Positions 9,363 to 17,167 of a stretch of 64,000 nt of DNA are shown piece after piece. This DNA is from JAVBLU01 sp031553225 (GTDB lineage Bacteria > Bacillota > Clostridia > Christensenellales > UBA1750), in assembly GCA_031553225.1 (NCBI GenBank), contig JAVBLU010000018.1:1-64000 (forward strand), given 5' to 3'. A program made the position numbers and the translations under genes. The notes beneath the pieces were generated by a model, which worked only from the letters and a program-made list of their open reading frames with translations, did no database searches and was not told the origin of the DNA. Position 1 is the stretch's first letter. Each line of letters opens with the position of its first letter.

Positions 9363-10322
9363 CTACCATAGGCTGCTCTCGCCCAGATGCCGCGCGATCT
9401 GGTTGACGAGCACGATGAGCGCAAGGTTGATGGCCGAGTTAAAGAAGCCGACGGCCGTTGAGAAGCTGAAATCCGTGCGGATGATGCCCACCTTGTACAC
9501 GTAGGTGGAGATGACCTCCGAAACGGCGATGTTCTGCTGGTTCTGCATCAGGTAGGTTTTCTCAAAACCCACGTTCATCAGGCGTCCCACGTTCAGGATC
9601 AGAAGCACCACCATGGTAGGCATGATGGAGGGAATGTCGATGTAGATGATTTTTTTGATGCGGCTCGCGCCGTCCACGGTGGCCGCCTCGTACAGCTGCG
9701 GGTCAATAGCGGTGAGCGCGGCGATGAAGATAACCGAACCGTACCCCGTGCCCTGCCAGATGCCCGACCATACGAACAGGTGCCGGAAATAGCGCGATTC
9801 GCCCATAAAATTGTGCGTCTGTCCGCCCATGGCCTTAATCACGTTGTTCACGATGCCGATGTGCGGGGAAAAGATTTGAAACATCATGGCCACCAGCACG
9901 ATTGTGGAGATGAAGTACGGCGCGTAGGTGACCATCTGCACGGTTTTTTTGAAACGCTGGTTGTTCACCTCGTTGATGGCGATGGCCAGCATCACCGGCG
10001 CGAAAAAGTTGATGGCGATGTGGTACAGCGAGAGCAGGACTGTGTTCAGGATGATTTCTGCGAAGGCGTAGGACTCGAAGAAGTCGATAAAATTTTGCAG
10101 GCCCACCCATTCCCCGCCATAGAACCCGGCAGCCGGGTCAAACTCGCGGAAGGCTAGCTGAAGACCGTACATGGGAATGTAATTGAAGATGATCAGGTAC
10201 GCGAGCGGCGGTATCAGCAGCAGGTACAGCACCCAATAGCGCTGTAGGTTTCGTACAAGTTTGTTAAGGCTGAAGCTGCTGGCGGGCAAAGTGCGAAGGG
10301 GCGCGGGCGCGGCCTTGATCAC
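9363..10322 (-). CDS. Carbohydrate ABC transporter permease, LplB-like
   Basis: A 319-residue permease with six membrane helices; the first (L-L-L-I-P-P-L-A-Y-L-I-I-F) comes after a 30-residue cytoplasmic tail. The EAA loop reads L-Y-E-A-A-T-V-D-G-A-S-R, close to consensus. It is the first gene of the leftward operon and starts with GTG at 10322 after GGGAGGTGACGTC, a near-ideal ribosome site. It forms a heterodimer with the LplC-like subunit. Similar pairs import aldouronates, chitobiose or other oligosaccharides; with two sulfatases downstream, a sulfated glycan fragment is a reasonable inference but not proven. Confidence 0.93.
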   Translation of the reverse strand: MIKAAPAPLRTLPASSFSLNKLVRNLQRYWVLYLLLIPPLAYLIIFNYIPMYGLQLAFREFDPAAGFYGGEWVGLQNFIDFFESYAFAEIILNTVLLSLYHIAINFFAPVMLAIAINEVNNQRFKKTVQMVTYAPYFISTIVLVAMMFQIFSPHIGIVNNVIKAMGGQTHNFMGESRYFRHLFVWSGIWQGTGYGSVIFIAALTAIDPQLYEAATVDGASRIKKIIYIDIPSIMPTMVVLLILNVGRLMNVGFEKTYLMQNQQNIAVSEVISTYVYKVGIIRTDFSFSTAVGFFNSAINLALIVLVNQIARHLGESSLW

Positions 10323-10423
10323 GACGTCACCTCCCGGATTGTGAACGGCACGGGAAAGGAGCGGAACGGGGCAAGGCGGGGGGACACGGGCGGCCGTTGT
10401 ACAACCTACACAGCCATACCCAC

Positions 10424-10432
10424 AGTATAGCA
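10424..10432 (-). promoter_or_regulatory. Extended -10 element for the transporter-sulfatase operon
   Basis: On the minus strand the sequence TGCTATACT is an extended -10. No good -35 is seen. It lies about 100 bases upstream of the GTG start of the LplB gene. Palindromes GTTGTACAAC (10396-10405) and GTGTACAC (10440-10447) flank it and could be operator sites for the AraC regulator. Confidence 0.5.
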
Positions 10433-10543
10433 GGGCGCGGTGTACACAGCAGCCTACGAATCTTCTGGAATGTTATGCGATTTTCCATAAACCATCGTCG
10501 GCTGCGGCGGAGGGGCCGGCCCGCGCCGCCTTATGCGAAACCT

Positions 10544-10572
10544 TTGACAAACGGATGCAGGCATGGTATGAT
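10544..10572 (+). promoter_or_regulatory. Sigma-A promoter
   Basis: TTGACA and TATGAT are separated by exactly 17 bases, a near-consensus promoter. The transcript would start near 10579 and first meet a 33-codon ORF and then a terminator, before the PHP gene. Confidence 0.75.
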
Positions 10573-10604
10573 TACAAAAATTTACGCGGAAGGGGGCAAA
10601 CCGT

Positions 10605-10706
10605 ATGCGGCCGGCACATCGCTTTGTTCCTTCTCACGCCGTTCATTCACAGGCCTGGAACGCTGTGCGTTCCGCGGCTTTTGTCCCCGTAGCCATACGC
10701 TGTTGA
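10605..10706 (+). CDS. Possible 33-residue small ORF or leader peptide
   Basis: ATG at 10605 is preceded by GGAAGGGGG at a good distance and lies about 26 bases after the predicted transcription start. The 33-codon frame (M-R-P-A-H-R-F-V-P...) ends with TGA, 19 bases before the terminator hairpin at 10726. The peptide has no recognised family, no strong amino-acid bias and no membrane helix. It may be a leader peptide for attenuation of the PHP-methyltransferase genes, a free small protein, or an accident inside a non-coding RNA spanning about 10579-10761. Confidence 0.35.
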   Translation: MRPAHRFVPSHAVHSQAWNAVRSAAFVPVAIRC

Positions 10707-10725
10707 CAGGCGAATGAGCGAATGG

Positions 10726-10761
10726 CGGCCGAAAGCGAGTACATCGCTTCCGGCCGTTTTT
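10726..10761 (+). terminator. Intrinsic terminator or attenuator before the PHP gene
   Basis: Two 13-base arms (10726-10738 and 10744-10756) pair with one mismatch around a 5-base loop and are followed by TTTTT. It lies between the promoter at 10544 and the PHP start at 10811, so read-through would be needed for that promoter to drive the PHP gene. Confidence 0.75.
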
Positions 10762-10810
10762 CATATCTCCGCTGACCGGCGCTACCGACGAGGAGAAAGG
10801 GGGAACCCGC

Positions 10811-11641
10811 ATGCTGAGCGACCTGCACATCCATACCTGCTTTTCCGATGGCACGCAAACGCCCGAGGAGGTGGCCGCCGCGGCCCAAGAGAGGAATTTG
10901 GCCGTCATATCCGTGTGCGACCACGACAACATGGCCGCATATCCGCGCCTGCGCGTAGCCTGCGCGGCCCATGGGCTCGAGCTGGTCGCGGGGGTGGAGC
11001 TGTCCGTTCAGTGGCGGCAGATGCGCCTGCACCTGCTGGGTTACGGCATGGACGGGGGGCACCCGGCTATGCAGGCGCTCTTCGCCCATATGGCCCGCGA
11101 GATGGCCTTTTTTGACGAAACGCTCGTTTGCGCCCTCTCCCGCGATTATCCACAGGTGCGCTATGCCGACTTTTTGCACTATGAAACCCCGGCCGGCCAA
11201 GGCGGCTGGCGCAACACCAACTACCTGCGCGGCGTGGGGCTGTTTGCCCGGGACGCCGACCGCTTCCCGTTTTATGAACGCTACGGAACGTACCGCATGC
11301 GCTATCCGGAGCTGCAGGACGCCTGTGCCGCCGTCGCCGCCGCCGGGGGAGTGCCTGTGCTCGCCCACCCGTCCAACTGGTGGCCGCAGGTAAACGGCGC
11401 GCAGGAGGACGCGCTGGAGCAGATCGTCGCCTGCGGCGCGGCTGGCCTTGAGTGCTACTATCCCGCCCACACGCAGGAGCAGCGCGCTTTCTACCTGGAT
11501 TTTTGCGCCCGCCACGGCCTTCGAATAACGGCAGGAGGAGATGGGCACGGCGCATGGAACCGCGTGATCGACGGCGTGACCTACGACATCGGCGCCGCTG
11601 CCGTGGACGTGGCATGCCTGCAGCTCAGGGGGATACGATGA
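10811..11641 (+). CDS. PHP-domain phosphoesterase
   Basis: A 276-residue PHP-family protein. Motifs visible: D-L-H-I-H-T near the start (first metal pair), C-D-H-D-N near residue 37, an active-site glutamate in G-V-E-L-S near residue 65, L-A-H-P near residue 182 and a late G-G-D-G-H-G. This order fits the short PHP phosphoesterases that use three metals to hydrolyse phosphate esters such as nucleoside 3',5'-bisphosphates; the substrate is not certain. The start follows GAGAAAGGGGG. It overlaps the methyltransferase gene by 4 bases (ATGA), so the two are translationally coupled. Confidence 0.88.
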   Translation: MLSDLHIHTCFSDGTQTPEEVAAAAQERNLAVISVCDHDNMAAYPRLRVACAAHGLELVAGVELSVQWRQMRLHLLGYGMDGGHPAMQALFAHMAREMAFFDETLVCALSRDYPQVRYADFLHYETPAGQGGWRNTNYLRGVGLFARDADRFPFYERYGTYRMRYPELQDACAAVAAAGGVPVLAHPSNWWPQVNGAQEDALEQIVACGAAGLECYYPAHTQEQRAFYLDFCARHGLRITAGGDGHGAWNRVIDGVTYDIGAAAVDVACLQLRGIR

Positions 11642-12444
11642 TGGATATTGCAAAGACCGTCAGGGCCTTTTACGACGCGGACGTGCAGCAGGAATGGGAG
11701 CGCCTTGAGCGCCACCCCGCGGAGTTTGCCATCAACAAGCGCTATATCAACCGGTACGTGCGGCCGGGGACGCACGTGCTCGATATGGGCGGCGGCCCCG
11801 GCCGGTACGCCCTGCACCTGGCCGCCCAGGGGTGCGAGGTGACGCTGGCCGACCTGTCGCCCGGCAACGTCGCCTTCGCCAAGGAAAAGGCGCAGGAGCT
11901 CTCCTTGCCCCTGCGCGCGCTGTGCATGGACGCCCGCGATCTGAGCGGCCTTGGCGGCGAGCTCTTCGACGCGGTGCTGCTGATGGGTCCGCTGTACCAT
12001 TTGACGCAGGAGAGCGACCGGGAGGAGGCCGTCCGTCAGTGTCTTGCGCACCTGCGGCCCGGCGGGTGCCTGTTCGCGTCCTTCATTTCCTCCTATGCGG
12101 GGGTCATCTACTACCTGCGCACAAACCCCGCCGAGGCGCTGGCGCCGCAAGGAGAGGCGAACATGCGCTACTTTCTGCAGGACCTGCCTTACGCCGGCCC
12201 GGCGTTCACGGAAGCGTTCTTCATCCGCCAGGGCGACGTCGTACCCTTCATGGAGCGCTTTGCGCTTACAACGCTGCACTTTCTGGGCAGCGAGGGCATA
12301 TTGATGCCCGCCGAACCGCTGCTGCTCGGCCAGCCGCCCGAGGTGCTGCAGCACTGGATCGACGTGGCCGCCGCCGTATGCGAGCGGCCGGACCTGCTCA
12401 GCTTTTCCGAACACTTTCTGTACGTGGGCCGCAAGCGGGGCTGA
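11638..12444 (+). CDS. Class I SAM-dependent methyltransferase
   Basis: A 268-residue methyltransferase. Motif I reads V-L-D-M-G-G-G-P-G-R-Y (about residues 40-50), followed by an acidic turn L-A-D-L-S, the C-M-D-A-R-D element and a motif IV-like A-V-L-L-M-G-P-L-Y-H. The G-P-L-Y-H-L segment is common in small-molecule methyltransferases of the UbiE/Methyltransf_11 group. The start overlaps the PHP stop; a second ATG follows immediately. The target is not predictable; pairing with a phosphoesterase suggests a nucleotide or other phosphorylated metabolite, but this is a guess. Confidence 0.88.
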   Translation: MMDIAKTVRAFYDADVQQEWERLERHPAEFAINKRYINRYVRPGTHVLDMGGGPGRYALHLAAQGCEVTLADLSPGNVAFAKEKAQELSLPLRALCMDARDLSGLGGELFDAVLLMGPLYHLTQESDREEAVRQCLAHLRPGGCLFASFISSYAGVIYYLRTNPAEALAPQGEANMRYFLQDLPYAGPAFTEAFFIRQGDVVPFMERFALTTLHFLGSEGILMPAEPLLLGQPPEVLQHWIDVAAAVCERPDLLSFSEHFLYVGRKRG

Positions 12445-12447
12445 GCC

Positions 12448-13560
12448 CTACAGCGCCCTCAAGGCCTGATCCAAATCCTCCAACAGGTCCTGAGGATCCT
12501 CTAGGCCGACGAACAGCCGCACGCGCTGGCCGCTGGCGGTCGCCAGGCTTTCAAAGCCGCCCCAGCTGACCCCGTAGGAGAAAAAACGCAGATTGCGCAC
12601 GAACGAGGCGATCGCCTCGTCCCCGGCGTCCAGCTCGATGGAGAACAGGCTTCCCGAGCCGCGCATCTGCCGCTGTTTCAGCTCGCGCTGCGCAAAGCTG
12701 TCCAGCCCCGCGTAGTACACCTGCTTTACGCGGGGGTGTTTTTCCAGGTACGAGGCCACCATCGCCCCGCTGATTTCATGCTGCTTCATGCGCAGGGGCA
12801 GCGTGCGCATGCCGCGCGTCATCAAAAAGGCGCTCATGGGCGCGGCGATGCCCCCGAGCAGCGCGTATTCCTCGCGCGTCATCGCCTCGATGCGCTCCCG
12901 GCTGCCCGCGGCGATGCCCAGCACGATGTCGGAGTGGCCGCCCAGGTATTTGGAGGCGGAGTGCACCACGATGTCCACCCCCAGGGCGATGGGGCTCTGG
13001 AAGTAAGGGGTGGCGCAGGAGTTATCGATCACCGTGGTGATGCCGTGGGCCTTGGCGATGCGGCATACCGCCGCAATGTCCTGAAGCTGCTGGTAGAAGC
13101 TGGTCGGGCTTTCCATGTAGAACAGCGCGGTGTTCGGCCGGATGGCCGCGCGAAAGTTCTCCGGGTCGCGGCCGTCCACATAGTCGACGCTCACGTTGAA
13201 GCGTTTGAGCACCGTGTTGGCCAGTGCCGGCACGCACCCGTATACCTGGTCCACACATACGACGTGGTCGCCCGCCTTTACCGAGGACAGGATGGCCGAG
13301 CTGATGGCCGCCATGCCAGAGGCAAAGCAGCGCGCCTCCTGCGCGCCTTCTAGGGCCGCCAGCTTGCGCTCGGCCACCTCCACGGTGGGATTGCTGCCGC
13401 GCGTGTAGTGGTAGGGCGATTGCTCGTACTCCTCCTTGCTGTCCGCCACGAATATGCTCGTTTGGTAGATAGGCGTGATCACCGCGCCGTGGTGCGCGTT
13501 CCGGTCCTCGCCCGCGTGCGAGCAAAGCGTAGCAAAACGTGCGGATGTCAAGTCCTCCAT
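12448..13560 (-). CDS. Trans-sulfuration PLP enzyme (cystathionine synthase/lyase family)
   Basis: A 370-residue member of the Cys/Met-metabolism PLP family (fold type I). It has the Y-T-R-G-S-N-P-T-V segment that contacts PLP phosphate from the neighbouring subunit, the C-F-A-S-G-M-A-A-I stretch, the D-N-S-C-A-T-P-Y-F aspartate and the PLP lysine in S-A-S-K-Y-L-G-G-H. Family members interconvert cystathionine, homocysteine and cysteine or act as methionine gamma-lyase; sequence alone does not separate these. The start at 13560 is supported by GGGAGGGA; the longer frame upstream adds only 13 residues. It is transcribed from its own promoter, divergent from the TfoX-like gene. Confidence 0.9.
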   Translation of the reverse strand: MEDLTSARFATLCSHAGEDRNAHHGAVITPIYQTSIFVADSKEEYEQSPYHYTRGSNPTVEVAERKLAALEGAQEARCFASGMAAISSAILSSVKAGDHVVCVDQVYGCVPALANTVLKRFNVSVDYVDGRDPENFRAAIRPNTALFYMESPTSFYQQLQDIAAVCRIAKAHGITTVIDNSCATPYFQSPIALGVDIVVHSASKYLGGHSDIVLGIAAGSRERIEAMTREEYALLGGIAAPMSAFLMTRGMRTLPLRMKQHEISGAMVASYLEKHPRVKQVYYAGLDSFAQRELKQRQMRGSGSLFSIELDAGDEAIASFVRNLRFFSYGVSWGGFESLATASGQRVRLFVGLEDPQDLLEDLDQALRAL

Positions 13561-13602
13561 GGGGCTTCCCTCCCGAAAATGTAAGCGATTTGGGACCAAC
13601 AG

Positions 13603-13631
13603 AGTGTATCATGCCGTCCCACGCGTGTAAA
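13603..13631 (-). promoter_or_regulatory. Promoter of the trans-sulfuration gene
   Basis: On the minus strand TTTACA and TACACT are separated by 17 bases, with TG at the extended -10 position. It lies about 45 bases upstream of the start codon at 13560. Confidence 0.65.
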
Positions 13632-13654
13632 CGCCCATCTTACCGCCCTCTTGC

Positions 13655-13683
13655 TTGACAGGAAGGGCGGGCCGGTCTATCCT
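13655..13683 (+). promoter_or_regulatory. Promoter of the TfoX-like/sulfatase operon
   Basis: TTGACA and TATCCT are separated by 17 bases, about 40 bases upstream of the ATG at 13725. It forms a divergent pair with the promoter at 13603-13631. Confidence 0.65.
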
Positions 13684-13724
13684 GATGATGCCGCGCGTGT
13701 TCGCCGCGGCGGAGGAGGCGCGCC

Positions 13725-13976
13725 ATGTCCACCCTGATCGATCTGCCCAACGTAGGCAGGGTGCTTGCAGGAAACCTTGCGCAGGCCGGTATCCACACGC
13801 CCGAGGAGCTGCGGCGCGTGGGCAGCCGTGAGGCCTTCCTGCGCGTGCGCGCGATCGACCCGGGCGCGTGCCTGCACATGCTGTACGGCATGGAAGGCGC
13901 GGTGCAGGGCGTGCGCGACACCCTGCTGTCCGAGCGGACAAAAGCGGAGCTGAAGGCCTTCTTCGCCGCGCTGTAG
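13725..13976 (+). CDS. TfoX C-terminal-domain protein
   Basis: An 83-residue protein matching the stand-alone TfoX C-terminal domain: L-P-N-V-G-R-V-L-A-G-N-L is the helix-hairpin-helix-like opening, then G-I-H-T-P-E-E-L-R-R-V-G, and the typical L-H-M-L-Y-G-M-E-G-A. Full TfoX/Sxy proteins regulate competence in gamma-proteobacteria, but stand-alone C-domains are widespread in Firmicutes with unknown roles. The start follows GGAGGAGGCG. The sulfatase gene begins 31 bases after its stop, so they probably share a transcript, an unexplained pairing. Confidence 0.85.
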   Translation: MSTLIDLPNVGRVLAGNLAQAGIHTPEELRRVGSREAFLRVRAIDPGACLHMLYGMEGAVQGVRDTLLSERTKAELKAFFAAL

Positions 13977-14007
13977 CCGCCGTACGTGGCCTATGGAGGA
14001 GAACGCC

Positions 14008-15408
14008 ATGCAAAAAACGCCAAACATCCTGCTCATCGTGTGCGATCAGCTCCGCTACGACTGCGTGGGCAGCTCGGGCATGCGGCCCGTGCGCACCCCA
14101 CACATGGACCGGATCGCCCGGCGGGGCGTGCGTTTTGAGAACGCCTATACCCCCTTGCCTACCTGCTGTCCGGCGCGGCAGTGCCTCATTTCCGCCCGCC
14201 GCCCCGAGCGGGACGGTTTTTTGTGGAACTATGACCTGACGCTGGGCGTGCCCTCGCTTGCGCCGCATCCGGGCCTGTGGCCGGCGCGGCTGTTCGCCAG
14301 CGGCTACGCCTCGGCCTACGTGGGCAAATGGCATGTGAGCGACGCGTACAGTCCGCTCCATTTCGGATTTGACACCTACGACGGCGACGAGGGCTATAAA
14401 GCCTTCCGTCGCGCGGACATCGGCCAAACGGCGTTTACAAGCGAGTTTGAGGGGGAGGTTGACCCCGCGCCGCCGGAGGCCACGCATACGCGCTGGCTGG
14501 CGGATACGGCCGCGCGGCGGCTTGCCGCGCTCGCCGCCGGCGGCAGGCCTTGGCATATGCGCGTGGACTTTTCCGAGCCGCACCTGCCCTGCCGGCCGTG
14601 CGCTCAGTTTGCCGGGCTGTACCGGCCGGAGGACATTCCTCCGTGGCCAAGCTTTGCCGAAGACTTCGCCGGCAAACCCTACATACAAAAGCAGATGCTC
14701 CATTCCTGGGGCATTGCGGATTATGACTGGGCACGCTGGGCGCCCATTGTGGCGCGCTACCACGCTGTCATTACGCAGACGGACGACGCCATCGGCCGCG
14801 TGCTGGCCGCGCTTGGTGCGAGCGGGGCGGAGGAGGACACGCTCGTGGTTCTTACGGCCGATCACGGCGACACCTGCGGCGGACACCGCATGATCGACAA
14901 GCACTACATCCTCTACGACGACGTGGTGCGCGTGCCTCTGCTGGCCATGTGGCCCGGCCGCCTTCCGGAAGGCGCGGTGCGGCGGGAGTTCGTGCACAAC
15001 ATGCTCGATTTGGGCCCCACTTTTTTGGAGGCCGCAGGCCTGCCTGCGCAGGAGGGGGCGGACGGCTGCTCGCTTCTGCCTGTTATGCTGGGCCGCACGC
15101 CGGACGGCTGGCGCGACTGCGCCGTGTCCACCTACAACGGCCAGCAGTTTGGCCTGTACACGCAGCGCATGCTGCGCACGAATGAGTGGAAGTATATCTG
15201 GAACACCACGGACGTGGACGAGCTGTACGATCTGGTTGCCGATCCGGCGGAGTTGCGCAACCGTGCATGTGACCCTGCCTGCAAGGAAATTCTGGCCGAC
15301 TTGCGGCGAAGGCTCTGCCAGATTCTCATGGACGAGGGGGACGGCCTGGTGTGCAACCGCAGCCACTGGCTGCGCGAGCAGCTGCTGGGCAGGACGGCCA
15401 AGCTCTAG
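14008..15408 (+). CDS. Sulfatase, Cys-type (third in the window)
   Basis: A 466-residue sulfatase. It begins P-N-I-L-L-I-V-C-D-Q-L-R and carries the formylglycine motif as C-C-P-A-R, with Cys53 the expected modified residue; alanine replaces the usual serine, a change still within the range accepted by anaerobic maturases (C-x-P/A-x-R). G-K-W-H, T-A-D-H-G-D and a late N-E-W-K-Y-I follow, as expected. The ATG at 14008 has GGAGGAGAAC upstream and was chosen over an ATG at 13993 that overlaps that ribosome site. No signal peptide. It may belong to the same sulfated-glycan pathway as the two sulfatases at 1.2-6.5 kb. Confidence 0.9.
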   Translation: MQKTPNILLIVCDQLRYDCVGSSGMRPVRTPHMDRIARRGVRFENAYTPLPTCCPARQCLISARRPERDGFLWNYDLTLGVPSLAPHPGLWPARLFASGYASAYVGKWHVSDAYSPLHFGFDTYDGDEGYKAFRRADIGQTAFTSEFEGEVDPAPPEATHTRWLADTAARRLAALAAGGRPWHMRVDFSEPHLPCRPCAQFAGLYRPEDIPPWPSFAEDFAGKPYIQKQMLHSWGIADYDWARWAPIVARYHAVITQTDDAIGRVLAALGASGAEEDTLVVLTADHGDTCGGHRMIDKHYILYDDVVRVPLLAMWPGRLPEGAVRREFVHNMLDLGPTFLEAAGLPAQEGADGCSLLPVMLGRTPDGWRDCAVSTYNGQQFGLYTQRMLRTNEWKYIWNTTDVDELYDLVADPAELRNRACDPACKEILADLRRRLCQILMDEGDGLVCNRSHWLREQLLGRTAKL

Positions 15409-15451
15409 CCAAACGGCTCCGCGGCAGTTGCCGGACGCCCCGCTGATAAGC

Positions 15452-15493
15452 AAGCAGTACCGCTTCCGGCTGAGGCCGGAAGCGGTACTGCTT
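15452..15493. terminator. Bidirectional hairpin between convergent genes
   Basis: A perfect 19-bp stem (15452-15470 with 15475-15493) and a 4-base loop lie between the sulfatase and the leftward VOC gene. T-runs are short on both sides, so it may act by stem strength on both transcripts. Confidence 0.6.
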
Positions 15494-15544
15494 TGCCGCG
15501 CAATACGCCTGCGCGGAAAACCGCAGCGAAATGCGGCGCCTGCG

Positions 15545-15949
15545 TCAGTTCATCACGGTAAACATCCAGTTGACGCCGAACCGGTCGCGCAGCGAGCCGT
15601 GCTGTTTGGCAAAAAAGGAGGGCTGCAGCGGCATGTACACCTCGCCGCCCTGGGCAAGCGCGTCCCATGCTTTGCGCACGGCCGCCTCGTCCTTGGTGGT
15701 GAGGGTGACGTACATGTTGTCGCCGGGCGCGGTGCGGCCCTGGCTGTCCGCGCACATGAGCTCTGTGCCGAACAGCGAAAGCCGCGCGTGCAACACGAGG
15801 TCTTTCTTGTCCTCGGGCACCGGGAAGGCGGGGTTTGCAGGCATGTCGCCGTACGTCTGCTTTTCGCAGATGCGGGCGTCGAAGGCCTTCGCATACGCGT
15901 CCAGCGCCTGGGCGCAGCAGCGGTCAAACAGCAGGTAGTGTCCGATCAT
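15545..15949 (-). CDS. VOC-family (glyoxalase/PhnB-like) protein
   Basis: A 134-residue protein of the vicinal-oxygen-chelate fold in its PhnB-like form: F-D-R-C-C-A-Q-A-L-D-A-Y-A-K-A-F near the N-terminus, a central H-A-R-L-S-L-F-G-T-E-L-M-C-A-D, and the closing G-S-L-R-D-R-F-G-V-N-W-M-F. The last element is the family signature in place of a standard glyoxalase metal ligand set. Members are often annotated as glyoxalase or antibiotic-resistance-like without tested function. The start at 15949 has AAAGGA upstream; the longer open frame upstream is not conserved-looking. Confidence 0.85.
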   Translation of the reverse strand: MIGHYLLFDRCCAQALDAYAKAFDARICEKQTYGDMPANPAFPVPEDKKDLVLHARLSLFGTELMCADSQGRTAPGDNMYVTLTTKDEAAVRKAWDALAQGGEVYMPLQPSFFAKQHGSLRDRFGVNWMFTVMN

Positions 15950-16272
15950 GTGTCGTCGTCCTTTCTTCATAGCAGGCGTTTTGCCGCCCGCTGCGGCGCG
16001 CTGAAGGGAAGCAGCCAGCAGACGTCCTCGCGGGCTGCGAAGCGCCACGCAGGCCGCAGCATGTGCGCGCGGGGTGTCGCCCTCGTCCATGAGCCGCCAA
16101 CCTCCGCGTCCGACGTCCCGCCGTACGCGGCCCAAGCGCCCATTCCGCTATGAGATACGCCTGCGCCTGTCCGGCCGCCGTGCGGTGCAACACGCTGCGG
16201 CCTGTCCGGCTGCGGGCCGGTGAGCAATTGGGCCAGGCGCAGGCGGCAAACGTCGTGCGTGTGGAACGCCCC
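15950..16272. other. Gene-free stretch upstream of the VOC gene
   Basis: These 323 bases between the VOC start and the VanZ stop hold GC-rich sequence with short open frames on both strands, none with a credible ribosome site or family match. I see no tRNA, riboswitch or clear terminator. A promoter for the VOC gene must lie here but no good -35/-10 pair stands out. Confidence 0.5.
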
Positions 16273-16863
16273 TCACCGCTGTTTTCGCGGACGGGGCAGA
16301 AAAAACGAGCTCAGCGCCGGGAGAACCCGGCGGCCGATCGCCCACAGCGCGTAGCCGATCGCTCCGCCCAGCGCGTTCATCATCACGTCGTCGATGTCGG
16401 TGGTACGCATGCAGAACAGCTGCATCGTCTCGATGAAGATACTGCCGAGCAGGCAAACAAGAATCACCCGCCAAGGCGAGCGAAACCCCTTCCACAAAAG
16501 CGGCAGCATCAACCCTTGCGGCGCGAACAGCAGGGTGTTCCCGGCAAGGTTCAAAAGTATGTACGAGAGCCTGTTCGTACCCAGAATGGTGCGGATCTGC
16601 CGGAAAGGCACCAGGCTGATGTCGTTTGTCAGGGTATCTAAGCGCAGGGCGTACAGGTCAATGGTTTTTGACAGCACGAGCAGCGAATAGGCGGCGAGCA
16701 GCACGAGCAGCGCTTCGCGCGCCACGCTTGTGGCCATGCCGCGCCGCCGCAGACAGGCTGCAAACACAATGCGCCCCGCGGCGTAAACGGGCGTGAGCAG
16801 CGCTAGGGTGGGCAACAGCCGCCAGAGGGAAAAGCCAAGGTACAGCGAAAAGTCGCGCAGCAT
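16273..16863 (-). CDS. VanZ-like membrane protein
   Basis: A 196-residue integral membrane protein with about four to five helices. It has the VanZ signatures N-L-A-G-N-T-L-L-F-A-P-Q-G near residue 107 and the E-T-M-Q-L-F...R-T-T-D-I-D-D-V-M-M-N-A-L-G-G segment near residue 143. VanZ proteins give low-level teicoplanin resistance in enterococci; most chromosomal homologues have unknown roles in the envelope. The start at 16863 follows GGGAGAG. No van resistance genes are nearby, so glycopeptide resistance should not be assumed. Confidence 0.87.
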   Translation of the reverse strand: MLRDFSLYLGFSLWRLLPTLALLTPVYAAGRIVFAACLRRRGMATSVAREALLVLLAAYSLLVLSKTIDLYALRLDTLTNDISLVPFRQIRTILGTNRLSYILLNLAGNTLLFAPQGLMLPLLWKGFRSPWRVILVCLLGSIFIETMQLFCMRTTDIDDVMMNALGGAIGYALWAIGRRVLPALSSFFLPRPRKQR

Positions 16864-16908
16864 GTATTCTCTCCCGACAGGAGCGCCTTTTGACGCTTCT
16901 ACGCAATA

Positions 16909-16937
16909 AGAATAACAACGCCGCCGGTTTCTGTCAA
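16909..16937 (-). promoter_or_regulatory. Promoter of the VanZ gene
   Basis: On the minus strand TTGACA and TATTCT are separated by 17 bases; the -35 overlaps the last codon and stop of the small gene at 16934. The start codon lies about 45 bases downstream. Confidence 0.7.
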
Positions 16938-17167
16938 CGTTTTGCGCGCGGCGCGGGCTGCGGCGTGTCGCCGATGTGCGGCACAACAGCCGGGTGCGTG
17001 GTCACAATGTCCTCCAAGGCGTCCCCGCCCTCCTGCCCGGCGGGCATGGCCGACAAAAGGCCCGTGCACTCCGAGGCGGACACAACGCTTGTGGGCTCGT
17101 CGATGCTCCTGTCCAGGTCGCTCGTTCTGCGCGATGCCGGTTTGGGTCCGGCTTGTTCCTGTTTCAT
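16934..17167 (-). CDS. Small conserved-looking clostridial protein (SVVSASE type)
   Basis: A 77-residue hydrophilic protein. The central P-T-S-V-V-S-A-S-E-C-T-G-L-L-S-A-M-P followed by an acidic D-A-L-E-D-I stretch resembles a short uncharacterised protein I recall from clostridial genomes; I know no function for it. The start at 17167 follows AAAGGAGCG and overlaps the stop of the upstream small gene by 4 bases, which argues strongly that both are real. No signal peptide or membrane helix; the charged tail P-R-A-K-R is probably disordered. Confidence 0.7.
   Translation of the reverse strand: MKQEQAGPKPASRRTSDLDRSIDEPTSVVSASECTGLLSAMPAGQEGGDALEDIVTTHPAVVPHIGDTPQPAPRAKR

Noticed and set aside
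16273..16863. Glycopeptide resistance from the VanZ-like gene
   Set aside because: There is no vanHAX or vanRS nearby; stand-alone VanZ proteins are common and usually not linked to resistance.
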